From assembly GCF_001969265.1 (NCBI RefSeq), contig NZ_CP019304.1:4526001-4590000 (forward strand): DNA of 64,000 nucleotides, in the 5' to 3' direction. The stretch is from Arthrobacter sp. QXT-31. Its GTDB lineage: Bacteria > Actinomycetota > Actinomycetes > Actinomycetales > Micrococcaceae. The first letter of the stretch is position 1; each line of letters starts with the position of its first letter. A program made the position numbers and the translations under genes. Shown one piece after another: positions 20,886-31,437 of this stretch. Below the pieces are notes generated by a model. It worked only from the letters and a program-made list of their open reading frames with translations, searched no databases and was not told where the DNA came from.

Positions 20886-21707
20886 GTGTCCTTGGGAAAG
20901 AAGACGAGTCCTGCCCGGCGCCGTACCGCACCTGTGGTTGCCCCGTACCCGCATACCTCGGGGGCCGTTCCGCCGTCGATTCCGGCCGAGTTCGTGCCCA
21001 GACACGTGGCGATCGTGATGGACGGCAACGGCAGGTGGGCCAACCAGCGCGGCCTGCCGCGCATCGAGGGCCACAAGGCGGGGGAGCCTGCACTGCTGGA
21101 CGTCGTGGCCGGGGCCATTGAACTCGGCATCGAATACGTCACCGTGTACGCGTTCTCCACCGAGAACTGGCGCCGGTCACCTGAGGAGGTGCGCTTCCTG
21201 ATGGGTTTCAACAAGGAGGTGCTGCGCCGCCAGCGGAACCAGCTTGATGAGTGGGGCGTGCGGATCCGCTGGTCCGGGCGGCGTCCCCGGCTCTGGGGTT
21301 CGGTCATCCGCGAGCTTGAGGAGGCGGAGGCATACACCGCCGGAAACAGCACCTGCACCCTGACCATGTGCGTGAACTACGGCGGCCGGGCGGAAATTGC
21401 GGACGCCGTGTCCGCCATTGCCCAGGATGTGGCCGACGGCAGGCTCAAGCCCGGCGCCACCACCGAGAAGACGATCCAGAAGTACCTCGACGAGCCGGAC
21501 CTTCCCGACGTCGACCTCTTCCTCCGCAGCTCCGGCGAACAGCGCCTGTCCAACTTCATGCTGTGGCAGTCGGCCTACGCCGAGTTCGTCTTCCTGGACA
21601 CCCTGTGGCCCGACGTCGACCGGCGCACCCTCTGGGATGCCGTGGAGATTTATGCCAAGCGGGACCGCCGGTACGGCGGCGCCGTGGACGCCGCCCAGGC
21701 ACTTTAA
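20886..21707 (+). CDS. uppS: Isoprenyl transferase (cis-prenyl diphosphate synthase, UppS family)
   Basis: 273 residues, elongates prenyl diphosphates in the cis direction to make the lipid carrier of cell-wall synthesis. The active-site [38 protein letters not shown], and the [21 protein letters not shown] signature are all present. About 37 polar N-terminal residues precede the core. The GTG at 20886 gives a two-base gap after recO; frames further upstream would overlap recO. Chain length of the product cannot be read from the sequence. Confidence 0.94.
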   Translation: MSLGKKTSPARRRTAPVVAPYPHTSGAVPPSIPAEFVPRHVAIVMDGNGRWANQRGLPRIEGHKAGEPALLDVVAGAIELGIEYVTVYAFSTENWRRSPEEVRFLMGFNKEVLRRQRNQLDEWGVRIRWSGRRPRLWGSVIRELEEAEAYTAGNSTCTLTMCVNYGGRAEIADAVSAIAQDVADGRLKPGATTEKTIQKYLDEPDLPDVDLFLRSSGEQRLSNFMLWQSAYAEFVFLDTLWPDVDRRTLWDAVEIYAKRDRRYGGAVDAAQAL

Positions 21708-21710
21708 GCT

Positions 21711-22700
21711 TCAGCCCGCCTGCCCCTTGAGCCACCGGGCCAGCCGCGCGTAGGCATCGGCGCGTACAGCGGCGCCGGAGAGGAACACATCGTGAAGGGC
21801 GCCGTCGATGCGCTCCACGGTGACGCTCCTGCCCAGCGACATGGCACGGGCGGCAATGGTCTTGACGTCCAGCACAGCGTCAGTCCGGCGCATTTCCTCT
21901 TTCCACACCATGCCGTTCTCGCTGGCGGCCGACAACAGCACCAGAATGGGGACCTCGATGTCCAGGCCGCGCGCCACCTTGGCCTGCCCGGCCAGGATGG
22001 CGCTGAGCCAGGCGGCGCGCACGGGAAAGGCCAGGGGCGGACGGTAGGCATTGTCCAGGGTCCACTCGCCTCCAGCGGAACTGCTGATGCTCCGCCAATA
22101 GAAACCGCGCTCGGGCAACCTGAGCACAGCGTCCGGCCGAAGTCGGGCGATCGGCTCCACCATGGTCCACGCCGCACGCCGCAGCATTGCGCTGCGGTGC
22201 ATTTCCAGCCACGGGCTGTTCAGCACGAGTTGGGTGACTGCGCCCTGATTGCGGCTGGCCCAAAGGGCTGCCACAAGGCCACCCGTGGAATGGCCCATGA
22301 GCGTGAGCTGCACGGGTGCTGCACCGCCGGACCCGCCGATCATGCCGACGGCGGTGCCGATTTCGGCGTCATAGTTGCCCAGATCGGCGACGTAGCCGCC
22401 GTGCGTGCCCGGCTGCAGGCTGCGGCCATGGTTGTGCATGTCCAGGGCAAAAAAATCGAATCCCTGCGCCTCCCAGAACTGTGCCAGCTCAATATTGAAG
22501 AAGTAATCGCTCCAGCCATGCAGGAAGAGGACCGCCCGGCGCGGGCCGGCAGGACTGACGTCCGGTGCTTTCAGGGTGTCCGTGGCGGCCGGTGAAGTGT
22601 ACCTGACCAGGGTTGCCCGGCGCCGGACGCCGTCCCCGCCCACAGCGTCAAAAGGACAGGACTCAAAGCCCGGCCCCAGAATGTCGCTCTGCCACTCCAT
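21711..22700 (-). CDS. Alpha/beta hydrolase (monoacylglycerol-lipase-like)
   Basis: 329 residues. [29 protein letters not shown] contains the oxyanion [11 protein letters not shown] follows, and the nucleophile elbow is LMGHSTGG (Ser). An Asp in the [14 protein letters not shown] region is less clear; the His is in [12 protein letters not shown]. Serine esterase or lipase activity is expected; substrate unknown. The start at 22700 ([13 protein letters not shown]) is preferred; another ATG at 22733 is possible, neither with a good ribosome site. It converges with uppS three bases away and is divergent from pyrD. Confidence 0.85.
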   Translation of the reverse strand: MEWQSDILGPGFESCPFDAVGGDGVRRRATLVRYTSPAATDTLKAPDVSPAGPRRAVLFLHGWSDYFFNIELAQFWEAQGFDFFALDMHNHGRSLQPGTHGGYVADLGNYDAEIGTAVGMIGGSGGAAPVQLTLMGHSTGGLVAALWASRNQGAVTQLVLNSPWLEMHRSAMLRRAAWTMVEPIARLRPDAVLRLPERGFYWRSISSSAGGEWTLDNAYRPPLAFPVRAAWLSAILAGQAKVARGLDIEVPILVLLSAASENGMVWKEEMRRTDAVLDVKTIAARAMSLGRSVTVERIDGALHDVFLSGAAVRADAYARLARWLKGQAG

Positions 22701-22789
22701 GGCACCAGCGTAGGACTTTTCAGTCCCGGCCATGTGGTGTTGTGTCAGCCCGGTTTGGTCTGCACCGCCGGAGACGGAAAACTAGAGGC

Positions 22790-23866
<1,077 letters not shown>

Positions 23867-23890
23867 CACAGGCGTCGAGCACGCGCGTTA

Positions 23891-23931
23891 AACACAACAG
23901 CCCGGCGGTTATACCGCCGGGCTGTTGTGTT
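23891..23931 (+). terminator. Strong stem-loop terminator after pyrD
   Basis: Perfect 19-bp stem, 23891-23909 with 23913-23931 (AACACAACAGCCCGGCGGT and its complement), three-base loop. It separates convergent pyrD and the DUF3043 gene. T-rich right arm ending in TTGTGTT. Confidence 0.9.
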
Positions 23932-23982
23932 AGGTCCGGGACCGTCCCCTGCCACACCGCGCGGCAGGAGGAAGTTGCGGAA

Positions 23983-24576
23983 TCAGGACGGGTACTGCCC
24001 GCGGCGGACCTGGGGCTTGGGCAGGCGAAGCTTGCGGAACTGCAGTGAGCGCATGGAACCGTACCAGACGGTGCCGCGCTCAACTTCGCCGAACTTTGCG
24101 GCAAGGCGCTTGCGGAGCTTGCGGGACAGGATGAACACGTCGACGAAAACGGCCAGGAACATAACCCAGAAACCGCCCAGCACGTAAATCATCATGTCGC
24201 TGCTGGCTGGCACGACGAACGAGACGATGACGAACACCAAAGCGCCGAACATAAGGTACTCACCCAGGCTGAAGCGCGCATCCACGTAGTCCCGGGCAAA
24301 CCGCTTCTGGGGGCCCTTGTCGCGGATCGGCAGGAAGCGTTCGTCACCGGTGTCCAGTGCCTGGCGCACTTTCACGCGCTGCTCCTGGGCGGCGGCACGC
24401 TCTGCTTCCTTGGAGGCCTTGCGGTCCACCGGCACGAGGGGGCGCTTGCGGGCCGCTTCCTGTGCTTTGCGCTTTGGTGTGGGTGCGCCTTTGCCCGCTA
24501 GTGCGGCTGCTTCGGCAGCCTGCTGGTCAACTACATCCTGCGCCGCTGGCGCTTCCTTTTTACGTCCGAACACCAC
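23983..24576 (-). CDS. DUF3043 family membrane protein
   Basis: 197 residues. A charged Lys/Ala/Glu-rich N-terminus (FGRKKEAPAAQD, then a helical stretch to about residue 85), the ARDYVDARFSLGEYLMF motif, two hydrophobic helices (about 108-128 and 132-152), and a basic tail (LSRKLRKRLAAKFGEVERG, RLPKPQVRRGQ). This is the actinobacterial DUF3043 layout; function unknown. Tandem GTG codons at 24574-24576 and 24571-24573 are the likely start; upstream frames run through the divergent peptidase gene and are not credible. Confidence 0.85.
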   Translation of the reverse strand: MVFGRKKEAPAAQDVVDQQAAEAAALAGKGAPTPKRKAQEAARKRPLVPVDRKASKEAERAAAQEQRVKVRQALDTGDERFLPIRDKGPQKRFARDYVDARFSLGEYLMFGALVFVIVSFVVPASSDMMIYVLGGFWVMFLAVFVDVFILSRKLRKRLAAKFGEVERGTVWYGSMRSLQFRKLRLPKPQVRRGQYPS

Positions 24577-24702
24577 AACAGAATACCTTGGCGGAGTGTG
24601 CCCCCGGTCATGCCCGGGCGCGCCCGGCCGGGCATGGCGGTGCCGCCCGGCGGCCGGGGCTGCGATATTTGTTGTGGCGTGTGACACAGGTAGTGTTTGG
24701 CC

Positions 24703-26166
24703 ATGACTACATTCCCCGCGGCGACCCCGCAGCAGTACGGCGCCCAGCAATATGGAGGGACAGTGCAATATGACGGGACAGTGGCCGGCATCGACACAGA
24801 AGCCCTGCGCGCTGCCGTTGACGCGGATTTTGGCACCACAGTTGCGCACCTGAAGGACCTGGTGGCCATACCCGGCATTGCATGGCCCAGCTTTGACCCC
24901 GCCCCGCTGGCCGCCAGCGCTGAGGCGGTCGCCGGGTTGGTGCGCGCTGCCGGCATCGCCGACGTGCGGATCCTGCGGTGCGACAAGGAGGACGGCACCC
25001 CCGGCGGGCCCGCCGTTGTGGCCCGCCGGGAAGCTGCGCCCGGCAAGCCAACCATCCTTCTCTACGCCCACCACGACGTCCAGCCACCCGGCGATCCGGC
25101 GCTGTGGGAATCCGAGCCGTTCACCGCCGTCGAACGCAACGGGCGCCTCTACGGGCGCGGCGCCGCGGACGACAAGGCGGGGATCATGGCGCATGTGGCC
25201 GCCTACGGCGCCGTCACCCGCGTGCTCGGTGACGAATTCGGGCTTGGCGTCACCCTCTTTATCGAAGGTGAGGAAGAGGCAGGCTCGCCCACCTTCAGGA
25301 CGTTTCTGGAAACGCACCGCGAACTGCTCCGGGCCGACGTCATTGTGGTGGCCGATTCCAGCAACTGGAAGGTGGGCGTGCCTGCCCTCACCACGAGCCT
25401 GCGAGGACTCGTTGACGGAACCTTCGAGGTGCAGGTCCTGGACCACGCCGTGCACTCGGGCATGTTCGGCGGGCCGGTGCTCGATGCCCCCACGCTGCTT
25501 TCCCGACTGATCGCCACACTCCACGACGACGACGGCAGCGTTGCAATCGCGGGTCTGGTGAGCCGGGATGAAACCGCCGTGGACCTGACGGAGGAGGAGT
25601 ACCGGGCGGATTCGTCAGTACTCGACGGCGTGAGGCTGGCTGGCACGGGAAGCATCGCGTCCCGGCTGTGGACCAAGCCGGCCCTGTCGATCATCGGCTT
25701 CGATGCGCCGGCGGTCAATGTCGCCTCCAACACTCTGCTGCCCAGTGCCCGCGCCAAATTCAGCCTCCGGCTCGCCCCCGGCCAGGATCCGGCGGAGGCC
25801 ATGGAGGCTGTGCGCCGGCACGTGGAAAGCCACGCGCCGTTCGGCGCCAAAGTCACGTTCACGCCGGGGGAGAGCGGCAACGCCTTCCAGACCGACACCG
25901 GGTCCGCAGCTGCCGGCTTCGCCATGTGGGCCCTCGGCGAGGCATGGGGAGTCCCGGCGGTGGAAATGGGGATCGGCGGTTCCATTCCGTTCATCAGCGA
26001 CCTGACAGAGTTGTACCCCGGGGCCCAGATCCTGGTGACGGGCGTGGAGGACCCGGATTCCCGCGCCCACTCCGCCAACGAGTCCCTGCACCTGGCGGAT
26101 TTCCGCAACGCTGTGGTGGCCGAGGCGCTGCTGCTGGCCCGGCTGAATATCGAAGGCCTGGGCTGA
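24703..26166 (+). CDS. M20 family dipeptidase
   Basis: 487 residues, zinc-dependent exopeptidase. Metal-site motifs: LLYAHHDVQPPG, GRGAADDKAGIMAH, and FIEGEEEAGSPTF (catalytic Glu); the dimerisation domain (about 200-340) has DHAVHSGMFGGPVLDAPTLL. It acts in the cytosol, no signal peptide. The ATG at 24703 is preferred over TTG at 24697. The first 25 residues are a Gln/Tyr/Gly repeat (QQYGAQQYGGTVQYDGTV) not part of the fold. Confidence 0.92.
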   Translation: MTTFPAATPQQYGAQQYGGTVQYDGTVAGIDTEALRAAVDADFGTTVAHLKDLVAIPGIAWPSFDPAPLAASAEAVAGLVRAAGIADVRILRCDKEDGTPGGPAVVARREAAPGKPTILLYAHHDVQPPGDPALWESEPFTAVERNGRLYGRGAADDKAGIMAHVAAYGAVTRVLGDEFGLGVTLFIEGEEEAGSPTFRTFLETHRELLRADVIVVADSSNWKVGVPALTTSLRGLVDGTFEVQVLDHAVHSGMFGGPVLDAPTLLSRLIATLHDDDGSVAIAGLVSRDETAVDLTEEEYRADSSVLDGVRLAGTGSIASRLWTKPALSIIGFDAPAVNVASNTLLPSARAKFSLRLAPGQDPAEAMEAVRRHVESHAPFGAKVTFTPGESGNAFQTDTGSAAAGFAMWALGEAWGVPAVEMGIGGSIPFISDLTELYPGAQILVTGVEDPDSRAHSANESLHLADFRNAVVAEALLLARLNIEGLG

Positions 26167-26322
26167 CCGGCTGGCGGGAACAACGATGGCCGGCTGAGGG
26201 TTACGCCTAAGTTAGAGCTCCGCGCAGGATCGACGTAGCATTAGCTATAGCCCGTACCGTTTCCGTAAGGGCAAGCACCGTGCAAGCGGGGCAGCCACAA
26301 CCGTCGTTAGTAAGGTAGGCCA

Positions 26323-26712
26323 ATGAGCACTACGACCAATGAAAACAGCATCGAGCCCGCCGGCACGGCCAGTGAGGAACTGGCGAGCCACGAGGTTCAG
26401 CTGACGGACGTTGCCGCAGGCAAGGTCCGCAGCCTCCTGGAGCAGGAAGGCCGCACCGATCTTCGCCTCCGCGTGGCTGTGCAGCCGGGCGGCTGCTCCG
26501 GCCTCATTTACCAGCTGTACTTCGACGAGCGCCTCCTTGACGGTGACGCGGTACGCGACTTCGACGGTGTCGAGGTTGTCGTCGACAAGATGAGTGTGCC
26601 GTACCTCAGCGGTGCCAGCATCGACTTTGAAGACACCATCTCCAAGCAGGGCTTCACCATCGACAACCCGAATGCGGGCGGCTCGTGCGCCTGCGGTGAC
26701 TCGTTCCACTAA
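26323..26712 (+). CDS. erpA: Iron-sulfur cluster insertion protein, ErpA/IscA (HesB) family
   Basis: 129 residues. The A-type carrier fold shows VQLTDVAAGKVRSLLEQEG and the three cluster-binding cysteines in QPGGCSG and GGSCACGDSF near the C-terminus. It delivers Fe-S clusters to apo-proteins; targets probably include respiratory enzymes. A 25-residue polar N-terminal extension is present. It lies just upstream of ctaC but is separated by a stem-loop, so it is probably its own unit. Confidence 0.9.
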   Translation: MSTTTNENSIEPAGTASEELASHEVQLTDVAAGKVRSLLEQEGRTDLRLRVAVQPGGCSGLIYQLYFDERLLDGDAVRDFDGVEVVVDKMSVPYLSGASIDFEDTISKQGFTIDNPNAGGSCACGDSFH

Positions 26713-26740
26713 CGGGCCAAACAGCCCTCTCTGTACCTCT

Positions 26741-26770
26741 TGGCGGCGCCGGTGAAAACCGGCGCCGCCA
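26741..26770 (+). terminator. Stem-loop after erpA
   Basis: Thirteen-base perfect stem TGGCGGCGCCGGT (26741-26753) with 26758-26770, loop GAAA. No T-run follows, so it may be an imperfect terminator or an mRNA 3'-end stabiliser. Confidence 0.7.
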
Positions 26771-26894
26771 CACGGTGGGGACATGTGGGCGAAAACCTGC
26801 GGGGAGCGGTAAGCTCTACACCGAGTAGTAAAACTTTTAGTGTGCCCGGGAAGCTTTTTGCCCTGGCAACAGCAACAAGTAGGAAGGGCCGTCT

Positions 26895-27767
26895 GTGAGT
26901 TCGCAGAACCGAACCGGCAGCCGACGCAAAACGATCACGATGATCACTGGCTTGGCAACTGCCGGCGCGTTGGTTTTGACTGGATGTTCGCCAGAGGTAG
27001 AGAAGGGGTGGCTGCCCACCGAGCGTGGCACCACCAATCACACTGACCGCATCATGGACCTCTGGGTCAACTCATGGATTGCCGCCCTCGTGGTGGGCAT
27101 CATCACTTGGGGCCTGATCGTCTGGTGCCTCGTTGCCTACCGCCGCCGCAAGGGCACCGTGGGCTTCCCGCGGCAGACCAGCTTCAACCTGCCCCTTGAG
27201 GTCTTCTACCTGACGATCCCGCTCTTCATGGTCCTGGTGTTCTTCTACTTCACCGACCGTGACCAGCAGGCGATCGATGACCGCTCGCAGCCGGCCGACG
27301 TCGTAGTGGACGTCCGCGGCAAGCAGTGGGCATGGGACTTCAACTACAAAAAGGGCGAGGTCATCACTGAGGACGTCTACGAAGCCGGCGTCCAGGCACA
27401 CCTGACTGGCAAGGAAGTGGACAAGGAGAAGCTCCCCACCCTCTACCTGCCCGTCAACAAGTCGGTTGACCTGGAACTGAACGCGCGCGACGTCATCCAC
27501 TCCTTCTGGGTTCCTGCATTCCTGCAGAAGAGGGACATGATCCCGGGCAAGACCAACTACATCCGGTTCACCCCCACCAAAGAGGGCACCTACGACGGCA
27601 AGTGCGCCGAGCTCTGCGGTGAGTACCACTCCGAAATGCTGTTCCGCGTCAAGGTTGTTTCCGAGTCCGAATTCCAGGCTCACATGAACGAGCTCCGCCA
27701 GGCCGGCAACACGGGCCTGCTCGGCGTTGAGTATGACCGCAACCCGAACCTGAACCCAACGAAGTAA
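26895..27767 (+). CDS. ctaC: Cytochrome c oxidase subunit II (aa3 type), lipoprotein
   Basis: 290 residues. The N-terminus ends in a lipobox LTGC (Cys 31). Two membrane helices follow (about 55-80 and 95-115), then the extracytoplasmic cupredoxin domain with the CuA centre: HSFWVPAF, then [12 protein letters not shown] supplying two Cys, Glu, His and Met ligands. It accepts electrons from the bc1 complex's cytochrome c subunit. GTG at 26895 behind AGGAAGG. First gene of ctaC-ctaD-ctaF. Confidence 0.95.
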   Translation: MSSQNRTGSRRKTITMITGLATAGALVLTGCSPEVEKGWLPTERGTTNHTDRIMDLWVNSWIAALVVGIITWGLIVWCLVAYRRRKGTVGFPRQTSFNLPLEVFYLTIPLFMVLVFFYFTDRDQQAIDDRSQPADVVVDVRGKQWAWDFNYKKGEVITEDVYEAGVQAHLTGKEVDKEKLPTLYLPVNKSVDLELNARDVIHSFWVPAFLQKRDMIPGKTNYIRFTPTKEGTYDGKCAELCGEYHSEMLFRVKVVSESEFQAHMNELRQAGNTGLLGVEYDRNPNLNPTK

Positions 27768-27777
27768 GGGAAGCGAA

Positions 27778-29499
27778 GTGGCTACTTACACCCAGACCCC
27801 CGGGATCCTCGAGGCTCCCGTAGTCCCCAAATCCAAGGGACGCATCGTCGTCAACTGGATCACCTCCACCGACCACAAGACCATCGGGTACATGTACCTG
27901 ATCGCGTCCTTTGTGTTCTTCTGCTTCGGCGGCGTGATGGCCCTGCTCATTCGTGCCGAACTCTTCGAACCCGGTATGCAGATCCTGCAGACCAAGGAAC
28001 AGTACAACCAGCTGTTCACCATGCACGGCACTGTCATGCTGCTCATGTTCGCCACCCCGCTCTTTGCCGGCTTCGCGAACGTGATCATGCCCCTGCAGAT
28101 CGGCGCGCCCGACGTGGCGTTCCCCCGACTGAACGCGCTGGCCTTCTGGTTCTTCCTGTTTGGCTCCACCATCGCTGTATCCGGTTTCATCACCCCGCAG
28201 GGTGCTGCATCGTTCGGCTGGTTCGCCTACGCACCGCTCTCCAACACCACCTTCAGCCCCGGCGTCGGCGGTGACCTCTGGGTCTTCGGCCTGGCACTGT
28301 CCGGCTTCGGCACCATCCTGGGCGCGGTCAACTTCATCACCACGATCATCTGCATGCGTGCCCCGGGCATGACCATGTGGCGCATGCCGATCTTCACCTG
28401 GAACACGCTTGTCACGGCCATCCTGGTCCTGATGGCGTTCCCGCCGCTGGCAGCAGCCCTCTTCGCCCTCGGCGCGGACCGCCGCTTCGGCGCCCACATC
28501 TTCGACCCGGAGAACGGCGGCGCCGTCCTGTGGCAGCACCTGTTCTGGTTCTTCGGCCACCCCGAGGTGTACATCATCGCGCTTCCGTTCTTCGGCATCG
28601 TGTCCGAGATCTTCCCGGTCTTCAGCCGGAAGCCGATCTTCGGCTACAAGGGCCTGGTCTACGCGACCATCGCGATTGCCGCACTGTCCGTGACCGTGTG
28701 GGCGCACCACATGTACGTCACCGGTTCCGTGCTGCTGCCGTTCTTCGCTTTCATGACCATGCTGATCGCTGTCCCGACGGGCGTGAAGTTCTTCAACTGG
28801 ATCGGCACCATGTGGCGCGGTTCGCTGACGTTCGAGACCCCGATGCTGTGGAGCATCGGCTTCCTTATCACGTTCCTCTTCGGCGGCCTGACGGGCATCA
28901 TCCTGGCCTCCCCGCCGCTGGACTTCCACGTCTCCGACTCCTACTTCGTGGTGGCCCACTTCCACTACGTGGTGTTCGGCACCGTGGTGTTCGCGATGTT
29001 CGCAGGCTTCTACTTCTGGTGGCCGAAGTGGACGGGCAAGATGCTCAACGAGCGCCTCGGCAAGATCCACTTCTGGCTCCTGTTCCTGGGCTTCCACGGC
29101 ACCTTCCTGATCCAGCACTGGCTCGGCGTCGAGGGCATGCCCCGCCGCTACGCGGACTACCTGGTGGAGGACAACTTCACCTGGATGAACCAGTTCTCCA
29201 CCGTCGCCTCGTTCGTCCTCGGCGCGTCCCTGATCCCGTTCTTCTGGAACGTCTACATCACGGCACGCAACGCGGAGAAGGTTCAGGTGGACGACCCCTG
29301 GGGCTTCGGCGCCTCCCTGGAGTGGGCAACGTCCTGCCCGCCGCCGCGGCACAACTTCACGTCCCTGCCGCGCATCCGCTCCGAGCGTCCGGCGCTGGAC
29401 CTGCACCACCCCGAGCTCTCCCAGTCACACACCGTTGAGTCGCCGGCACCTGCAGCAAGCGTGCTCGGCAACGCTGATCAGAAGGACACCGCGCAATGA
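27778..29499 (+). CDS. ctaD: Cytochrome c oxidase subunit I
   Basis: 573 residues, twelve-helix heme-copper oxidase core. Heme a ligand in TMHGTVMLL, CuB-Tyr motif [15 protein letters not shown], CuB histidines WAHHMYVTG, heme a3/a ligands [11 protein letters not shown]. The PEVYI...Y pattern is that of A-type proton-pumping oxidases. The extra C-terminal 40 residues are Pro/Ala/Ser-rich and cytoplasmic. GTG start ten bases after ctaC. Confidence 0.97.
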   Translation: MATYTQTPGILEAPVVPKSKGRIVVNWITSTDHKTIGYMYLIASFVFFCFGGVMALLIRAELFEPGMQILQTKEQYNQLFTMHGTVMLLMFATPLFAGFANVIMPLQIGAPDVAFPRLNALAFWFFLFGSTIAVSGFITPQGAASFGWFAYAPLSNTTFSPGVGGDLWVFGLALSGFGTILGAVNFITTIICMRAPGMTMWRMPIFTWNTLVTAILVLMAFPPLAAALFALGADRRFGAHIFDPENGGAVLWQHLFWFFGHPEVYIIALPFFGIVSEIFPVFSRKPIFGYKGLVYATIAIAALSVTVWAHHMYVTGSVLLPFFAFMTMLIAVPTGVKFFNWIGTMWRGSLTFETPMLWSIGFLITFLFGGLTGIILASPPLDFHVSDSYFVVAHFHYVVFGTVVFAMFAGFYFWWPKWTGKMLNERLGKIHFWLLFLGFHGTFLIQHWLGVEGMPRRYADYLVEDNFTWMNQFSTVASFVLGASLIPFFWNVYITARNAEKVQVDDPWGFGASLEWATSCPPPRHNFTSLPRIRSERPALDLHHPELSQSHTVESPAPAASVLGNADQKDTAQ

Positions 29500-29897
29500 G
29501 AATCGAGTCATGGATTTTTGGGGCAGGAGTTTTCTTCTTCGTTCCGGTTTCGATCATCTACGGCTTCCTCACCAACTGGTCTGAGTGGGTCGGCATCCTG
29601 GGCATCCTCCTTGTAGGCGGCCTGGCAGGCATGATCGGTGCCTACCTCGGGTTCACCGGCAAGCGCGTGGGCATGCGCCCCGAGGACCGTGCGGACGCTG
29701 AAATCCACGAAGGTGCCGGCGAGCAGGGCCACTTCAGCCCCTGGAGCTGGTGGCCGCTGGTTCTCGGCCTCGCCTGCGCGGCAGGATTCCTCGGCCTGGC
29801 CGTGGGTTTCTGGATCGTCTTCATCGCCGGCGGCATGGCGCTGGTGGCCCTCGTAGGCTGGGTCTACGAGTACAGCCGCGGAGACCACGCACACTAG
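29496..29897 (+). CDS. ctaF: Cytochrome c oxidase subunit IV (actinobacterial CtaF)
   Basis: 133 residues with four hydrophobic helices (about 5-25, 30-52, 85-103, 105-127) and a short polar loop containing [17 protein letters not shown]. This is the actinobacterial subunit IV family of the bc1-aa3 supercomplex. ATG overlaps the ctaD stop by four bases (ATGA). Confidence 0.92.
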   Translation: MRIESWIFGAGVFFFVPVSIIYGFLTNWSEWVGILGILLVGGLAGMIGAYLGFTGKRVGMRPEDRADAEIHEGAGEQGHFSPWSWWPLVLGLACAAGFLGLAVGFWIVFIAGGMALVALVGWVYEYSRGDHAH

Positions 29898-29929
29898 TGG
29901 CCTAGTTCCACACAGCCTGGTTTTACAGA

Positions 29930-29970
29930 ACGACGGCGGGCCCCACCGAAAAGGTGGGGCCCGCCGTCGT
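29930..29970 (+). terminator. Terminator of the ctaCDF operon
   Basis: Perfect 18-bp stem ACGACGGCGGGCCCCACC (29930-29947) with 29953-29970, loop GAAAA, followed by ACTTTTG. It stands between the convergent ctaF and HPr genes. Confidence 0.93.
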
Positions 29971-30024
29971 ACTTTTGTTCTGCCGTCTTTTACATCACGG
30001 GTAACAGATGCAGCCTGCCCGGGT

Positions 30025-30318
30025 TCAGCTGGCCTTCTGCGATGCCAGCAGATCCACGAGGCCTGCAAGGGCGGCCTCGGCTTCACCGAGGCTCCTGCCG
30101 GCAGGGAGGGCCGCTTCTTTGACCGCGAGCTCGACCTCACAGCCGTAGTTGAAGTCGGCAGTCATGACCTCGAGCAGGGACCGGGCATCGACGGCGTCAA
30201 TGCCGTCCTTGCGGATGGTCACCGGCAACCCTGTCTCCGTGACCGCGCGGACGAACACCGCTGCGGGCCGGGCATGCAGGCCGATGGCCGCAGAAACTAT
30301 TGCCTTACGAACGGGCAA
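30025..30318 (-). CDS. HPr family phosphocarrier protein
   Basis: 97 residues, the phosphohistidine carrier between enzyme I and sugar-specific enzyme II of the PTS. The active-site GLHARPAA places His at residue 15, as in canonical HPr. The serine of the regulatory site is represented by DARSLLEVM (about residue 47). The TTG at 30318 is chosen because AAGGAG lies five bases upstream and it puts the His at the standard position. Divergent from a GntR regulator, with a DasR-type operator between them. Confidence 0.9.
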   Translation of the reverse strand: MPVRKAIVSAAIGLHARPAAVFVRAVTETGLPVTIRKDGIDAVDARSLLEVMTADFNYGCEVELAVKEAALPAGRSLGEAEAALAGLVDLLASQKAS

Positions 30319-30436
30319 CTGGACTCCTTCATCTGGGACGGGATGGCACATTGGGGGGAAGCCACCGTCGTCTTCCTTCTTTTTGTTCGTCCTTAAGAAT
30401 ATCGGCCCCGTTGCCGGCAATTGGCCAGGGGAGCAG

Positions 30437-30452
30437 CCTGGTCTAGACCTGT
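30437..30452. promoter_or_regulatory. dre-like operator (DasR-type GntR binding site)
   Basis: CCTGGTCTAGACCTGT matches the Streptomyces dre consensus ACTGGTCTAGACCACT at 13 of 16 positions, including the whole central TGGTCTAGACC. It lies between the divergent HPr and gntR genes, 54 bases before the gntR start, so one site could control both. Confidence 0.78.
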
Positions 30453-30505
30453 GGCCGCGTTGGCTTACCCTTGAAGTGTGAGCATGCATTACAGGAGCGG
30501 CCGCC

Positions 30506-31297
30506 GTGGCTGCTAACGTAGCCGCCATTGCCGGTGAAATCGACCGGACCAGCGGGACCCCCATTTACGTTCAGCTCCGCGAGATCCTCAGGAGCTACAT
30601 TGCAACGTCGTGCCCGCCGGGCTCGGCGCTGCCTTCCGAGCGGGACCTGGCCGAGCGCTTCGGCCTGGCCCGGATGACCGTTCGCCAGGCCATCGACGCC
30701 CTGGTGGGGGAGGAGGTCATCGATCGTGTGGTCGGCCTGGGCACTTTCGTCCGGAAACCCAAGCTGGACCTGCAGGTCAAGCTGACCTCCTACAGCGAAG
30801 AGATGCAGCGCCGCGGCATGGTGCCGGCGGCGAAGGTCCTGAGCTTCGAGCAGATCGCCGCCAGCGCCTTCCTGGCCCGCGAACTGCAGCTGGAGGAGGG
30901 AACGCCCCTGGTGCGGTTCCGGCGCCTTCTGCTGGCCGATAACGAGCCGATGAGCGTGGATGAAAACTTCATCCCTGCCCACCGGGTGCCGGGGCTGCTC
31001 GACGGCGAACCGCCGACGTCGCTGTACAACGTCCTGAGTGAGCAGTTCGGGCTGGTCATGGAATGGGGCGAGGACATGATCGAGGCCACGGCTGCATCAC
31101 CTTCCACCGCCCGTCTGCTCAATGTGGAGATCGGGGCGCCGCTGCTGAAGATCCAGCGGCATGCCTTCGTTGCCCGGGCCATGGTGGACTACTCCGTGTC
31201 CTACTACCGGGCGGACCGGTACAAGCTGTGGGTGCCGCTGCAGCGCCCCGGCGTACGGCCTACCCGCAACTACGCGTCGGGTTACCGGCAGCAGTAG
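30506..31297 (+). CDS. GntR/HutC-family transcriptional regulator, DasR-like
   Basis: 263 residues. Winged helix-turn-helix (PIYVQLREILRSYI, LPSERDLAERFGLARMTVRQAIDALVGEEVI) followed by a UTRA ligand domain (LTSYSEEMQRRGM, EPMSVDENFIPAHRVPGL, and the end YSVSYYRADRYKLWVPLQRP). UTRA motifs such as LTSYSEDM and YRGDRYK are shared with Streptomyces DasR, whose effector is a glucosamine phosphate. Together with the dre-like site and the neighbouring HPr gene, control of PTS / amino-sugar uptake is likely, but the effector is inferred. GTG at 30506 follows AGGAG. Confidence 0.85.
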   Translation: MAANVAAIAGEIDRTSGTPIYVQLREILRSYIATSCPPGSALPSERDLAERFGLARMTVRQAIDALVGEEVIDRVVGLGTFVRKPKLDLQVKLTSYSEEMQRRGMVPAAKVLSFEQIAASAFLARELQLEEGTPLVRFRRLLLADNEPMSVDENFIPAHRVPGLLDGEPPTSLYNVLSEQFGLVMEWGEDMIEATAASPSTARLLNVEIGAPLLKIQRHAFVARAMVDYSVSYYRADRYKLWVPLQRPGVRPTRNYASGYRQQ

Positions 31298-31361
31298 CCT
31301 GTCCGCCGCCTGCGGCTGAAGGCGACGAACCCGTACCTTCCGTAACACACTCCGCACACAG

Positions 31362-31393
31362 AAAAGGCCCGGTCCTGGTGGACCGGGCCTTTT
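31362..31393. terminator. Bidirectional terminator between gntR and qcrB
   Basis: Thirteen-base stem AAAAGGCCCGGTC (31362-31374) with 31381-31393, loop CTGGTG, A-run left and T-run right. Separates convergent genes. Confidence 0.93.
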
Positions 31394-31437
31394 TCTTGGT
31401 GGAGCTGGGTGCAGCTGCGGCCGTGTGGCGTGGCTTG

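Noticed and set aside
24718..24780. Gln-Tyr-Gly repeat at the dipeptidase N-terminus as a possible repeat element
   Set aside because: It is a short in-frame low-complexity stretch without inverted ends or further copies nearby.
27649..29409. 586-residue reverse frame across ctaD
   Set aside because: Shadow of ctaD; charged repetitive sequence (Glu/His/Asp-rich), no ribosome site.
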